9,868 bases of DNA, taken from assembly GCA_905214265.1 (NCBI GenBank), contig CAJMLQ010000108.1:1-9868 (forward strand), written 5' to 3'. The position numbers were made by a program, and so were the translations under genes. This stretch comes from an uncultured bacterium. GTDB taxonomy: Bacteria; Bacillota; Clostridia; Oscillospirales; Ruminococcaceae. This document shows positions 1 through 8,048 of the stretch, piece by piece (within the stretch, counting starts at the first letter, position 1; each line of letters opens with the position of its first letter). The notes below the pieces were generated by a model. The model worked only from the letters and a program-made list of their open reading frames with translations, was not told where the DNA came from and did not search any database.

Positions 1-969
1 ATGGTAGGTGCGAATGCATGGGCTTCGGAGGTCATACCGTGGGTGATGAATGCGTTCATCTATTACGATAATTCTAGCCTATATGCCTTGAAAGATGGAA
101 AAGTTGATGTTATATACCGTCAGGAAGAATATAGGCAGGGCCTCACTTATCTGAATAAGCTTTGTACGGAAGGCCTCCTATCTCCCCTTTCCTTCACGCA
201 GAAGGCGGATCAGCTCAAACAGCTTGTGGACAGCGACGGTGAAACTCCTGTTGCCGGCCTTGTAACAGGTTTTGCCACATCAATGATTTTAAATAATGTT
301 AAGGAAAATCCATTTACCAAAGACTATGTCGGCCTGCCTCCCATTAAAGGACCAGAAGAGGTTGCCTACACTACTTATGTGCAGCCATCCGTTACCCTGC
401 GCTGGTTTGTGACAAAAGACTGCCGGAACCCGGAGCTTGCGTTCCGCGTGGGCGATTTTATGTGGTCGGAGGAGGCTTACTGCCGCGCCCGTTTTGGCGT
501 GGAGGGGCAGGATTTCAACTACATTGACCCCCAAGAAAACAAGCCCGCTAACATCAAGGGCTTTACGGCACTGATCGACCAGCCAAAGAGCAATTGGAAC
601 GAAGGACAGAACTCTCACTGGAGAGCGGAAAACCCCTGCTTCTCCTATGATTATCTCGATTGCAGACTGTTTAGCGGAGATGTGCTTAACGCGACTTATA
701 CAGCAGGGTTAGCAGCTGAGGAATACAACAAATATCTCCCAAAGGAAGGAGAATATGTTCCGGCATTAAAGTTTACTTCAGAAGAGACAAAGTCCATCAA
801 TGAGATCCAGACAAATCTGAAAACCTATGTTGGAGAATCGGCGGCGCGGTTTATTACCGGCGATCTGAGCTTGGATAAGGATTGGGAGAAATACGTGTCC
901 GAGCTGGAAAAAATCGGGCTGGAAAAATTCCTGGAAGTTTCACAGACCGCATATGACCGAATGAAATAG
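1..969 (+). CDS. ABC transporter extracellular solute-binding protein, C-terminal part (5' partial)
   Basis: The frame is open from the first base to a TAG stop at 967-969, giving 322 residues. It reads as the C-terminal lobe of a family 1 solute-binding lipoprotein for sugars. The closest type from memory is the LplA/YtcQ group, often labelled putative aldouronate or oligosaccharide binding protein. Signs are the WFVTKDCRNPELAFRVGDFM stretch (about 135-154), rich in aromatic and acidic residues, and the ending in which a Y-x3-LEKIGLEKFL segment is followed by Q-x-AYDR, typical of the group. Such proteins are usually about 500-550 residues, so roughly 200 N-terminal residues, including the signal peptide and lipobox cysteine, should lie left of the window; the ATG at base 1 is probably internal. 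The permease partners are not here, and a terminator follows at once, so this is the last gene of its unit. The ligand cannot be told from this part. Base composition is visibly more AT-rich than the genes to its right. Confidence 0.85.
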   Translation: MVGANAWASEVIPWVMNAFIYYDNSSLYALKDGKVDVIYRQEEYRQGLTYLNKLCTEGLLSPLSFTQKADQLKQLVDSDGETPVAGLVTGFATSMILNNVKENPFTKDYVGLPPIKGPEEVAYTTYVQPSVTLRWFVTKDCRNPELAFRVGDFMWSEEAYCRARFGVEGQDFNYIDPQENKPANIKGFTALIDQPKSNWNEGQNSHWRAENPCFSYDYLDCRLFSGDVLNATYTAGLAAEEYNKYLPKEGEYVPALKFTSEETKSINEIQTNLKTYVGESAARFITGDLSLDKDWEKYVSELEKIGLEKFLEVSQTAYDRMK

Positions 970-1019
970 GCAGTGCTGACAAACATCTGCACGGTCTGGC
1001 GAGAGCCAGGCAAGTGAAA

Positions 1020-1050
1020 AAATAAAGCCTCCTGACGGGAGGCTTTATTT
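1020..1050 (+). terminator. Rho-independent terminator after the solute-binding protein gene
   Basis: A perfect inverted repeat pairs 1020-1032 with 1038-1050 (core AAAGCCTCC / GGAGGCTTT) around a 5-base loop TGACG. The A/T-rich base of the stem supplies the T-rich 3' side (TTTATTT), and A residues before it give some symmetry. It lies 50 bases after the stop codon. A smaller hairpin with a GAGA tetraloop (CTGGC GAGA GCCAG, 996-1009) sits just before it. Confidence 0.88.
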
Positions 1051-1121
1051 CCATGATACGCCCTTACCTTGATGGCTTTGAATTTTGTCTGAGTATAGAG
1101 CGGCTGAAAGAGAATACTACG

Positions 1122-1160
1122 CAAAACAGCGGGAGGAGCAGGAAAAGCTCCTTCCGCTGT
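1122..1160 (-). terminator. Terminator hairpin for the purB-hydratase-icd operon
   Basis: Read on the - strand, ACAGCGG pairs with CCGCTGT (1154-1160 with 1126-1132). One mismatch follows, then AGGAGC pairs with GCTCCT (1147-1152 with 1134-1139) around a 7-base loop. The stem ends in TTTT before a GC-containing stretch. It starts 20 bases beyond the icd stop codon, where an operon terminator is expected. The T run is short, so termination may be incomplete, but the + strand terminator at 1020-1050 lies just beyond it and its stem is symmetric. Confidence 0.72.
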
Positions 1161-1179
1161 TGTCTGGGGTGGCAATGGA

Positions 1180-2391
1180 TCAGGCCATTAAAGCAGCCAG
1201 CCGTTTGGCGATCTCGTCCAGGAACTCTTCCGTCCCGGCCACCCGCTTGTTGGGCAGGGTGGAGAGAGCGGCCAGGTCGCCGGACATGATGCCATCCTGG
1301 ATAGTCTGGATGGTGGCTTTCTCCAGCTTGTCGGCGTAGGCGATCATGTCGGGGAGGTTGTCCAGCTCGCCGCGCTTCCGGAAAGCACCGGACCAGGCGA
1401 AAATGGTGGCCACTGGGTTAGTGGAGGTGGGCTGGCCCTTGAGGTACTTGTAGTAGTGGCGCTGGACGGTGCCGTGAGCGGCTTCGTATTCGTAGATGCC
1501 GTCCGGGGAGACCAGCACCGAGGTCATCATGGAGAGGCTGCCGAAGGCGGTGGCAACCATATCGGACATGACATCGCCGTCGTAGTTCTTGCAAGCCCAG
1601 ATATAGCCGCCCTCCGACCGGACAACCCGGGCAACGGCGTCATCGATGAGGGTGTAGAAATACTCGATGCCGGCGGCTTCAAATTTTTCCTTATACTCCG
1701 TTTCGTAGATCTCCGCGAAAATGTCCTTGAAGCGATGGTCGTACTTTTTGGAAATGGTGTCCTTGGTGGCGAACCAGAGATCCTGCTTCTGATCCAGGGC
1801 GAAGTTCATGCAGGCCCGGGCGAAGCTGGCGATGGATTTGTCGATGTTGTGGAGGCCTTGGATGATGCCAGGAGTCTGGAAATCGTGGATCAATTCCCGG
1901 GTCTCGGTGCCATCGGGGTGGGTGACGACCAGCTCCGCCTTGCAGCCGGCATCCACCCGCATCTCGGTGTTTTTGTAAACGTCGCCGTAAGCGTGACGGG
2001 CAATGGTAATGGGCTTTTTCCAGTTGGGGATGTAGGGGTGGATACCTTCCACCAGGATGGGTGCGCGGAAAACGGTGCCGTCCAGCATGGCGCGGATTGT
2101 GCCGTTGGGGGATTTCCACATCTCCTTCAGGTTATACTCGGGCATCCGGGCGGCGTTGGGGGTGATGGTGGCGCATTTGACCGCAACGCCGTACTTTTTG
2201 GTGGCGTTGGCGGAGTCGATGGTGACCTGGTCGTTGGTTTCGTTGCGGTGGGGCAGCCCCAGGTCGTAGTATTCACTTTTCAGGTCGACATAGGGGAGGA
2301 TCAGCTGATCCTTGATGAGTTTCCAGAGGATGCGGGTCATCTCGTCCCCGTCCATTTCGACTAGGGGGGTCTTCATCTGAATTTTTGCCAT
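1180..2391 (-). CDS. icd: NADP-dependent isocitrate dehydrogenase, eukaryote-like dimeric type
   Basis: Oxidatively decarboxylates isocitrate to 2-oxoglutarate, making NADPH and the carbon skeleton for glutamate; cytosolic. The 403-residue product is of the eukaryote-like (type II) family and not the E. coli Icd type: the length and spacing follow human IDH1. Visible sites are the substrate loop KSPNGTIR (93-100) with Ser94 and Arg100, Arg109, and Arg132 in ARHAYGDVY. The metal aspartates lie in LIDDAV (250-251) and NYDGDVMSD (269-277). The NADP-binding HGTVQRHY is at 306-313, where the Arg-His pair is the mark of NADP rather than NAD use. The ATG at 2389-2391 has an AAAGGA ribosome binding site 9 bases upstream. 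It is the last gene of a - strand run, 26 bases after the aconitase-like hydratase that should supply its substrate. No missing residues were seen. Confidence 0.97.
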   Translation of the reverse strand: MAKIQMKTPLVEMDGDEMTRILWKLIKDQLILPYVDLKSEYYDLGLPHRNETNDQVTIDSANATKKYGVAVKCATITPNAARMPEYNLKEMWKSPNGTIRAMLDGTVFRAPILVEGIHPYIPNWKKPITIARHAYGDVYKNTEMRVDAGCKAELVVTHPDGTETRELIHDFQTPGIIQGLHNIDKSIASFARACMNFALDQKQDLWFATKDTISKKYDHRFKDIFAEIYETEYKEKFEAAGIEYFYTLIDDAVARVVRSEGGYIWACKNYDGDVMSDMVATAFGSLSMMTSVLVSPDGIYEYEAAHGTVQRHYYKYLKGQPTSTNPVATIFAWSGAFRKRGELDNLPDMIAYADKLEKATIQTIQDGIMSGDLAALSTLPNKRVAGTEEFLDEIAKRLAALMA

Positions 2392-2417
2392 GGAAATCCG
2401 TCCTTTCTTGGGGAGAG

Positions 2418-4679
2418 TCAGTCTTTTCCGTAACCGGCCGCATAATAGTTGATGAGGCAGCCTTCCAGGATGATGGCCTTTTCGTCCTCGGTCAGGCCTT
2501 TGATGTGGAGCAGAATCTCCTTGACGCCGTCGGCCGTAACCATCCTGCCGGGGATGTCTTCACGTCCCTCCAGGACGGCCTCCCGGATGCCGGGAACAAA
2601 GAGATAGTCGCCGGACTCATAGGGGAAAGGCGTAGACTCGTCCAGGGTGAAGGGGAGGATGCCCCAGTTGATGCAGTTGGAGCGGTAGCGTTTGGTGGCG
2701 TAGCTGTAAGCAATGTTGGCCACGCCGCCCAGCACCTTCTGGCAGGAGGCGGCTTGTTCCCGGGCGGAGCCGTCGCCGGGGCGGTTGGCGAAAACTCCGG
2801 AACCGATGGTCGTGGACTTCAGGGCGTCGGCGGGGAGGCCCAGCTTTTCCATGACGGCGGCCAGTTCCGCAGGGATTTCCCCGGAACGGACTGCGTCGGC
2901 ATCATCCCGGGCAGCCTTAGAGCGGCCCACATATTCGGGCACGCGGCGGGAAAGGGCAAATTCCGACAGCTTGATCGGGTTGGAGCGGTAGGAAGAAGTC
3001 TCGCCGGAGGGGATCAGCTCGTCGGTGGTGGTGACCGGGTCGTCGATGACGGCGGCCAGTTTGACCAGCAGGTCCTCCTGGAGGGGATACATTTTGGGCC
3101 AATCGGCGATGTTGGGGCCAAAGCGCAGCTCGGCGGAAGGATCAGCCTTGCCGAAGCCGTAGTAGCAGCGTTTTTTGTAGATGTCCCCATCGTAGTGGTA
3201 AGGCAGCTCCGGGACGGTGTAGTCAACGTCTGCCGCGGAGGTGAGGACGCCGCCGTTTTTAGCGGTGGCCGCGATGGAGCGGGCATCCATAAGGGCCACG
3301 GAGGAAATCTGGCCTTGGCCGGGCTTGGAGCCTTCCCGGTTGGGGAAGTTCCGGGTGGTGTGGCGAATGGAGAAGGCATCGTTGGCGGGGACATCCCCAG
3401 CGCCGAAGCAGGGACCGCAGAAGGCGGTCTTCATGATCGCACCGGCTTCCAGCAGATCGGCAGCCACACCGTTGCGGGTGACGGCCATGCTCACCGGGAC
3501 CGAGGCGGGGTAGACGCTCAAGGAGAAGTAGCCGCTGCCGGTGGAGGCGCCCTTAAGGATCGCAGCGGCTTCCACCAGATTCTCGTAAAGTCCGCCGGCG
3601 CAGCCCGCGATAATGCCCTGGTCGACAAGAATCTTGCCATTGACGATCTTATCGGTGAGGTGGAATTCCACTTGGCCGGCAAATTTCTTGTTGCCAGCTT
3701 CCTCGATCTTGCTGAGGATCGTGTAAGGATCAGCCTGCAGCTCCCGTATGGTGACGGCGTTGGAGGGGTGAAAGGGCAGGGCAATCATCGGCTCGATCTC
3801 CGACAGGTCGATCTTGACCAGACGGTCGTAGTAGGCGGTTTTGCCGGGGGCCAGCTTCCGGTAGTGTTCGGGTTTGCCGTGGGTTCTGTAGAAGTTTTCG
3901 ATGACTTCGTCGGTCTCCCAGATGGAGGAGAGACAGGCGGTTTCGGTGGTCATGACATCGATGCCCAGGCGGAAGTCGGCGGAGAGGTTCTTCACCCCGG
4001 GGCCCGCGAACTCCAGGACCCGGTTGGTGACAAAGCCCTGCTCAAAGACCGCACCGCAGAGGGCGATGGCTACGTCGTGGGGTCCGACGCCGTGACGGGG
4101 CTTGCCAGTAAGGTAGACCAGGACCACTTCCGGCGCGTCCACGTCGTAGGTGTTTTCCAGAAGCTGCTTGACCAGCTCCGGGCCGCCTTCGCCGACGCCC
4201 ATGCAGCCGATGGCGCCGTAACGGGTGTGGCTGTCGGAGCCGAGGATCATCTTGCCGCAGCCCGCCATTTCTTCCCGTGCGTACTGGTGGATGACAGACT
4301 GGTGGGCGGGCACATAGATGCCGCCGTATTTTTTCGCCGCGGAGAGACCGAAGACGTGGTCGTCCTCGTTGATGGTGCCGCCGACGGCGCAGAGGGAGTT
4401 ATGGCAGTTGGTCATGGCGTAGGGGATGGGAAAACGGGTCAGGCCGCTGGCCCGGGCGGTTTGGATGATGCCGACGTAGGTGATATCATGGGACATCAGG
4501 GCGTCGAATTTAATGCGCATCTTCTTGGGGTCGGCGGATTTGGAATGGGCGCGCATCACCTGGTAAGCAATGGTGGCCTCCCGGGCCGCGTCCGGCGCGG
4601 GAAGGTCCGCTCCGGCGGAAGCAGGGACCAGGGTCTCGCCCTCCAGCAGATAGACGCCGTTGGAATCCAGTTCAATCAT
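2418..4679 (-). CDS. Aconitase-superfamily hydratase (probable aconitase; YbhJ-like size)
   Basis: A 753-residue [4Fe-4S] (de)hydratase, most likely interconverting citrate and isocitrate in the cytosol. The catalytic-domain motif GSDSHT (147-152) is clear. The three cluster cysteines are likely Cys249 (in TACLSSIW) and Cys421 and Cys424 (CGPCFG). The conserved RNFPNREGSKPGQ block is at 443-455, and the swivelling domain carries GDGSAREQA (635-643) and YRSNCINWG (665-673). The total length resembles the E. coli YbhJ branch more than the roughly 890-residue AcnA or the LeuC/LeuD split form; that comparison is from memory. The chosen ATG (4677-4679) has AGGAGG 7 bases upstream; an in-frame ATG 12 codons earlier lacks a site. 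It lies between purB (36 bases before) and icd (26 bases after). The pairing with icd supports aconitase as the job; a homoaconitase- or methylaconitate-type substrate cannot be excluded from sequence alone. Confidence 0.9.
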   Translation of the reverse strand: MIELDSNGVYLLEGETLVPASAGADLPAPDAAREATIAYQVMRAHSKSADPKKMRIKFDALMSHDITYVGIIQTARASGLTRFPIPYAMTNCHNSLCAVGGTINEDDHVFGLSAAKKYGGIYVPAHQSVIHQYAREEMAGCGKMILGSDSHTRYGAIGCMGVGEGGPELVKQLLENTYDVDAPEVVLVYLTGKPRHGVGPHDVAIALCGAVFEQGFVTNRVLEFAGPGVKNLSADFRLGIDVMTTETACLSSIWETDEVIENFYRTHGKPEHYRKLAPGKTAYYDRLVKIDLSEIEPMIALPFHPSNAVTIRELQADPYTILSKIEEAGNKKFAGQVEFHLTDKIVNGKILVDQGIIAGCAGGLYENLVEAAAILKGASTGSGYFSLSVYPASVPVSMAVTRNGVAADLLEAGAIMKTAFCGPCFGAGDVPANDAFSIRHTTRNFPNREGSKPGQGQISSVALMDARSIAATAKNGGVLTSAADVDYTVPELPYHYDGDIYKKRCYYGFGKADPSAELRFGPNIADWPKMYPLQEDLLVKLAAVIDDPVTTTDELIPSGETSSYRSNPIKLSEFALSRRVPEYVGRSKAARDDADAVRSGEIPAELAAVMEKLGLPADALKSTTIGSGVFANRPGDGSAREQAASCQKVLGGVANIAYSYATKRYRSNCINWGILPFTLDESTPFPYESGDYLFVPGIREAVLEGREDIPGRMVTADGVKEILLHIKGLTEDEKAIILEGCLINYYAAGYGKD

Positions 4680-4715
4680 GAAAAAACCTCCTGTATGTTT
4701 TATCGCTGCCTGCAA

Positions 4716-6146
4716 TCAGACTTTCAGAGCCGCGCCCTCGCCGAGTATGTCCTTGTTGGCGTCGAGGATGGGCTGGACGCAGTCCCGGAGAAACTCCGCG
4801 ACCTGTTCCGGCGCGCGGCCGACGAAGTGGATGGGCTGCATTTCAGCCAAGATCTCCTCTTTGGTCAGGTGGAAGCTCTCGTCGGCGCAGACCCGGTCGA
4901 TGAGATCGTTCTCGCCGCCCTCTTCCTTGACTACTCGGGCGGCCGCCTGGGAGTGCTGCCGGAGCTTTTCGTGAAGCTCCTGCCGGTCGCCGCCCTTTTT
5001 CACGGCCTGCATCATGATGTTTTCGGTGGCCATGAAGGGCAGCTCCTTCATTACCCGTTGGGTTACGACCTTGGGATAGACCACCAAGCCCTCGGTGATG
5101 TTTAAGAGAATGTTCAGGATGGAATCCACGGCCAGGAAGCCCTCGGCCACGGAGATGCGCTTGTTGGCAGAGTCGTCGAGAGTGCGCTCGAACCACTGGG
5201 TAGCGGTTGTGAAGGCGGGGTTCAGGCAGTTGATGATGACATAGCGTGAAAGGGCGGTGATCCGCTCGCTGCGCATGGGATTGCGTTTGTAGGGCATGGC
5301 CGAGGAACCGATTTGATTTTTTTCGAAGGGCTCCTCCATCTCCTTGAAGTTCTGGAGAATCCGCAGGTCGGTGGAGAATTTGGAGGCAGATTCCGCCACA
5401 CCGGCCAAGGTTGCCAGGACCTGGGCGTCCACCTTCCGGGAATAAGTCTGACCGGAAACGGGAACCACAGCGTCAAAGCCCATCTCCTCGCAGATGAGGC
5501 GTTCCAGTTCCTTGATTTTCGCGGTATCGCCGTCAAAAAGTTCCACAAAGCTGGCCTGGGTGCCGGTGGTGCCCTTAGAGCCCAGAAGCTTCAGATTGCG
5601 GATGCGATAGTCGATCTCGTCCAAATCATAGAGCAGTTCGTTCATCCAGAGAGTGGCCCGCTTGCCCACGGTAGTCAGCTGGGCAGGCTGGAGGTGGGTG
5701 TAGGCCAGGCAGGGAAGCTCTTTATACTCATCGGCAAATTTTGCAAGGTTTGACAAAACATTGATCAACTTGCGGCGGACCACCTTCAATGCGTCCCGCA
5801 TGATGATCACATCGGTATTGTCACCCACGTAACAGGAGGTCGCGCCCAGGTGGATGATCCCCTTGGCATTAGGGCACTGGACGCCGTAGGCGTAGACATG
5901 ACTCATGACATCGTGGCGAACCAGGCGCTCGCGTTCCTCCGCGACGGCGTAGTTGATGTCGTCCTTGTGGGCTTCCAGTTCCGCGATCTGCTCTTCGGTG
6001 ATGGGGAGACCCAGTTTATGCTCCGCCTTGGCCAGTGCGATCCAAAGAAGCCGCCAGGTTTTGAACTTCTTGTCCGCGGAGAAGAGGTACTGCATCTCCT
6101 CACTGGCATAACGGGTGCCGAAAGGGCTCTCGTAGGTGTTGTACAT
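4716..6146 (-). CDS. purB: Adenylosuccinate lyase
   Basis: Fumarase/aspartase-superfamily lyase that releases fumarate twice in purine synthesis: from SAICAR to AICAR, and from adenylosuccinate to AMP. The 476-residue product has the expected motifs: RHDVMSH (78-83 region), TSCYVGDN (103-110) with the substrate-binding Thr-Ser, the THLQPAQ block with the catalytic-region His near 151, KGTTGTQAS (191-199), and the superfamily signature SSAMPYKRNPMRSE (281-294) with the flexible-loop catalytic serine. The start was set at the ATG at 6144-6146, which has AAGGAAG 6 bases upstream. An in-frame ATG six codons earlier has no ribosome binding site and an AT-rich upstream. It is the first gene of the operon with the hydratase and icd, and is unusual company for them, since no other pur gene is near. 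The length is normal for clostridial PurB. Confidence 0.97.
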   Translation of the reverse strand: MYNTYESPFGTRYASEEMQYLFSADKKFKTWRLLWIALAKAEHKLGLPITEEQIAELEAHKDDINYAVAEERERLVRHDVMSHVYAYGVQCPNAKGIIHLGATSCYVGDNTDVIIMRDALKVVRRKLINVLSNLAKFADEYKELPCLAYTHLQPAQLTTVGKRATLWMNELLYDLDEIDYRIRNLKLLGSKGTTGTQASFVELFDGDTAKIKELERLICEEMGFDAVVPVSGQTYSRKVDAQVLATLAGVAESASKFSTDLRILQNFKEMEEPFEKNQIGSSAMPYKRNPMRSERITALSRYVIINCLNPAFTTATQWFERTLDDSANKRISVAEGFLAVDSILNILLNITEGLVVYPKVVTQRVMKELPFMATENIMMQAVKKGGDRQELHEKLRQHSQAAARVVKEEGGENDLIDRVCADESFHLTKEEILAEMQPIHFVGRAPEQVAEFLRDCVQPILDANKDILGEGAALKV

Positions 6147-6185
6147 AGTGTTCTTCCTTTCCATTATATAGTGGCAATCATTTTT

Positions 6186-6214
6186 ATTTTATCATAAACC
6201 CGGACTGGATTCAA
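6186..6214 (-). promoter_or_regulatory. Promoter of the purB-hydratase-icd operon
   Basis: On the - strand, a -35 TTGAAT (6209-6214) and a -10 TAAAAT (6186-6191) are separated by exactly 17 bases. Transcription would start near 6179, leaving a leader of only about 33 bases before the purB ATG, so there is no room for a purine riboswitch. The assignment rests on motif match and position only. Confidence 0.65.
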
Positions 6215-6272
6215 TGAAACACCAGGATATTTTCAAAAAAATCACAATGCCGGAGGACGATAGAAAAAGCTC

Positions 6273-6301
6273 TTGAAAAACTGCGGGTTTGTCCGTATAA
6301 T
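6273..6301 (+). promoter_or_regulatory. Promoter of the MmcQ/YjbR-family gene
   Basis: -35 TTGAAA (6273-6278), a 17-base spacer, and a perfect -10 TATAAT (6296-6301) give a near-consensus sigma-A promoter. It faces away from the purB promoter, with 58 bases between the two -35 elements, so the two units are divergently transcribed. Confidence 0.82.
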
Positions 6302-6336
6302 AAAAACAAAAAACAATCAGATGCGGGGGAGAAAAA

Positions 6337-6672
6337 GTGAAGCGGGAGGATTGGATTGCGTTCTGCCGGACGCTGCCGGGGAGCTATGAGGACTACCCTT
6401 TCGGGGAGGAATGGACGGTGATGCGGCACTGGGAGAATCAAAAGAGTTTCGCGCTGCTGTACCAGCGGGAAGGGATCCTCTGGGCCAACCTCAAATGCGA
6501 GCCTATGGAGGCGGATTTTCTGCGGAACGCCTTTTCAGGGGTGCGGCCGGCCTATCATATGAACAAAAGGCACTGGAATTCTGTGGCGCTGGATGGCTCC
6601 GTTCCCGAGGAGGAGGTCCGGCGGATGATCCGGTGCTCCTTTGAGCTGACCGCAGGCCAGCGGAAACGATAA
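6337..6672 (+). CDS. MmcQ/YjbR-family protein
   Basis: A 111-residue protein of the MmcQ/YjbR family (DUF419; CyaY-like fold, thought to bind DNA, exact role unknown). Recognisable family features are the N-terminal CRTLPGSYEDYPFG (10-23), WTVMRH (26-31), the FALLYQREG strand, NLKCEP (51-56), and AYHMNKRHWNSV (72-83) with the conserved Met-Asn-Lys-x-His-Trp. The C-terminal helix has the RCSFELTA ending. The start is a GTG at 6337-6339 preceded by GGGGGAG 5 bases upstream; no ATG fits. Length is normal for a stand-alone member. It is monocistronic, with its own promoter and a terminator hairpin just after the TAA, so neighbours say little about its role. Confidence 0.92.
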   Translation: MKREDWIAFCRTLPGSYEDYPFGEEWTVMRHWENQKSFALLYQREGILWANLKCEPMEADFLRNAFSGVRPAYHMNKRHWNSVALDGSVPEEEVRRMIRCSFELTAGQRKR

Positions 6673-6676
6673 CAGA

Positions 6677-6713
6677 ACCGGGACGGCATCCGTAAAACGG
6701 ACGCCGTCCCGGT
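6677..6713. terminator. Shared hairpin terminator between converging genes
   Basis: An 11-bp stem (ACCGGGACGGC at 6677-6687 with GCCGTCCCGGT at 6703-6713) is followed, after one mismatch, by a 5-bp inner stem (TCCGT/ACGGA) and an AAA loop. It starts 4 bases after the TAA of the + strand gene and 13 bases after the aminotransferase stop on the - strand. The T tract is short on both sides (GATTTAG on +), but the stem is very stable and it probably serves both transcripts. Confidence 0.75.
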
Positions 6714-6726
6714 GATTTAGTACAGG

Positions 6727-8007
6727 TCAGGCGGTTTCCTCACAGGATTCCTGTGCAGAAAGCCTTTCCGCAGCGGCCAGCTTGACGCAGAGGCAGAGCA
6801 CCTTTGCCGCCTTTTCCAGATCGGCGAGGGAGGGGAAGGTGGGGGCGATGCGAATGTTCCGGTCGTCTGGGTCCAGACCGTAAGGGAAGGAGGCCCCCGC
6901 TGGGGTCAGGGTAACGCCGGCATTTTTGCAGAGGGCGACTACTCGCTTGGCGCAGCCGTCCATAACGTTGAGAGAGAAGAAATATCCGCCGTTTGGCACC
7001 GTCCAAGAGGCGATTCCCAGGCCGCCCAGCTCTTTCTTCAGGGTAGAGAGGAGCAGTTCGAATTTGGGGCGGATCAGGGCGCGGTGTTTTTCCATATGGG
7101 CCTTCATGCCTTCCGCGCTGCCGAAGAATTTGACGTGGCGGAGCTGGTTGAGCTTATCGAAGCCGATGGTCTGCATTCCCAGGAGCTTTTTGGCCCAGGC
7201 CATGTTGCGGGGACTCATGCAGATGACGGCTACGCCGGAGCCGCTGAAGGAAACCTTGGAGGTGGAGGCGAATTCATAGACCAGATCCTCGCTCCCCAGC
7301 TCTTTGCAGGCGTCAAAAATGTTCAGAAGCTGATCCGGGGTATCGGTAATATCGTGGATGCAGTAGGCGTTGTCCCAGAAGATCCGGAAGTCCCGGGCCG
7401 CAGGCTTCAAAGCGGCAAACCGGCGAACAGTCTCATCGGAATAGGTGTAGCCGTCGGGGTTGGAATATTTGGGTACGCACCAGATCCCCTTGATGGCGGG
7501 ATCGTGAGAAACGAGGTCCTCCACCAGGTCCATATCTGGGCCAGTGGGGGTCATGGGGACGTTGATCATTTCGATGCCGAAGGTTTCGGTGATTCCGAAA
7601 TGCCGGTCATAGCCGGGAACCGGACACAGAAACTTCACCCGGCCCTGACGGTTCCAGGGTGTTTCATCATCCGCGACGCCGAACTGCATGGCACGGGCGA
7701 CGGCGTCGTACATCAGATTGAGGCTGGAATTTCCGCCGACGAACACCCAGGAGGGCTCCAGACCCAGCAGCTCGCCAAACAGGCGCTTCGCTTCCGGCAG
7801 TCCGTCCAGAAGGCCGTAATTTCGGGTATCCAACCCGTTTTCCGTCCGCAGCAGTTCGGCAGCCGGGATATCCAGCATGCCAAGGGAAAGGTCCAGCTGG
7901 TCAGGGGACGGTTTGCCGCGGGACATATCAAGCTTTAGGCCCTGTGCGCAAACGGACCGGTACTCTTTTTCCAACTGTTCTTTCGACAGCTCTGCATACG
8001 ATGTCAT
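6727..8007 (-). CDS. Class I/II aminotransferase, probable aspartate aminotransferase (PF12897-like)
   Basis: A 426-residue PLP enzyme, most likely exchanging the amino group between aspartate and 2-oxoglutarate in the cytosol. It belongs to the aspartate aminotransferase group typified by Corynebacterium and Clostridia (Asp_aminotransf, PF12897) rather than the AspC type. The N terminus carries LDMSRGKPS (26-34). PLP-contact residues are GGNSS (91-95), Tyr133 in PGYDRHFG, Asn183 in YSNPDGYTYS, and Asp212 and Tyr215 in FWDNAY. The Schiff-base lysine is Lys251 in ASTSKVSFSGSG, and the carboxylate-binding Arg386 is in RNIRIAPTFPS. The ATG at 8005-8007 was chosen because GGAGGG lies 10 bases before it; a TTG one codon upstream is possible. 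The frame stays open another 73 codons upstream, but its promoter lies inside that stretch, so the longer form is unlikely. Substrate preference is inferred; alanine or aromatic activity is possible. Confidence 0.92.
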   Translation of the reverse strand: MTSYAELSKEQLEKEYRSVCAQGLKLDMSRGKPSPDQLDLSLGMLDIPAAELLRTENGLDTRNYGLLDGLPEAKRLFGELLGLEPSWVFVGGNSSLNLMYDAVARAMQFGVADDETPWNRQGRVKFLCPVPGYDRHFGITETFGIEMINVPMTPTGPDMDLVEDLVSHDPAIKGIWCVPKYSNPDGYTYSDETVRRFAALKPAARDFRIFWDNAYCIHDITDTPDQLLNIFDACKELGSEDLVYEFASTSKVSFSGSGVAVICMSPRNMAWAKKLLGMQTIGFDKLNQLRHVKFFGSAEGMKAHMEKHRALIRPKFELLLSTLKKELGGLGIASWTVPNGGYFFSLNVMDGCAKRVVALCKNAGVTLTPAGASFPYGLDPDDRNIRIAPTFPSLADLEKAAKVLCLCVKLAAAERLSAQESCEETA

Positions 8008-8048
8008 CAAAACATCACCCTCCAAATTCTGATCGGATACCGGCTGCG

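Noticed and set aside
1456..2364. A 302-codon open frame on the + strand across icd
   Set aside because: Same mirror-frame artefact: antisense to icd, low-complexity G/V/D composition, no ribosome binding site or family resemblance.
2385..5105. A 906-codon open frame on the + strand across the hydratase and purB genes
   Set aside because: It is exactly antisense to two clear genes in the codon-mirrored frame. It is rich in Gly, Val, Asp and Ala with no recognisable domain, as expected when GC-rich genes are read backwards.
6147..6180. A purine riboswitch upstream of purB
   Set aside because: The inferred leader is only about 33 bases, too short for the purine aptamer, and its conserved core is absent.
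7084..7938. A 284-codon open frame on the + strand across the aminotransferase
   Set aside because: Antisense shadow of the PLP enzyme, with no motifs of its own.
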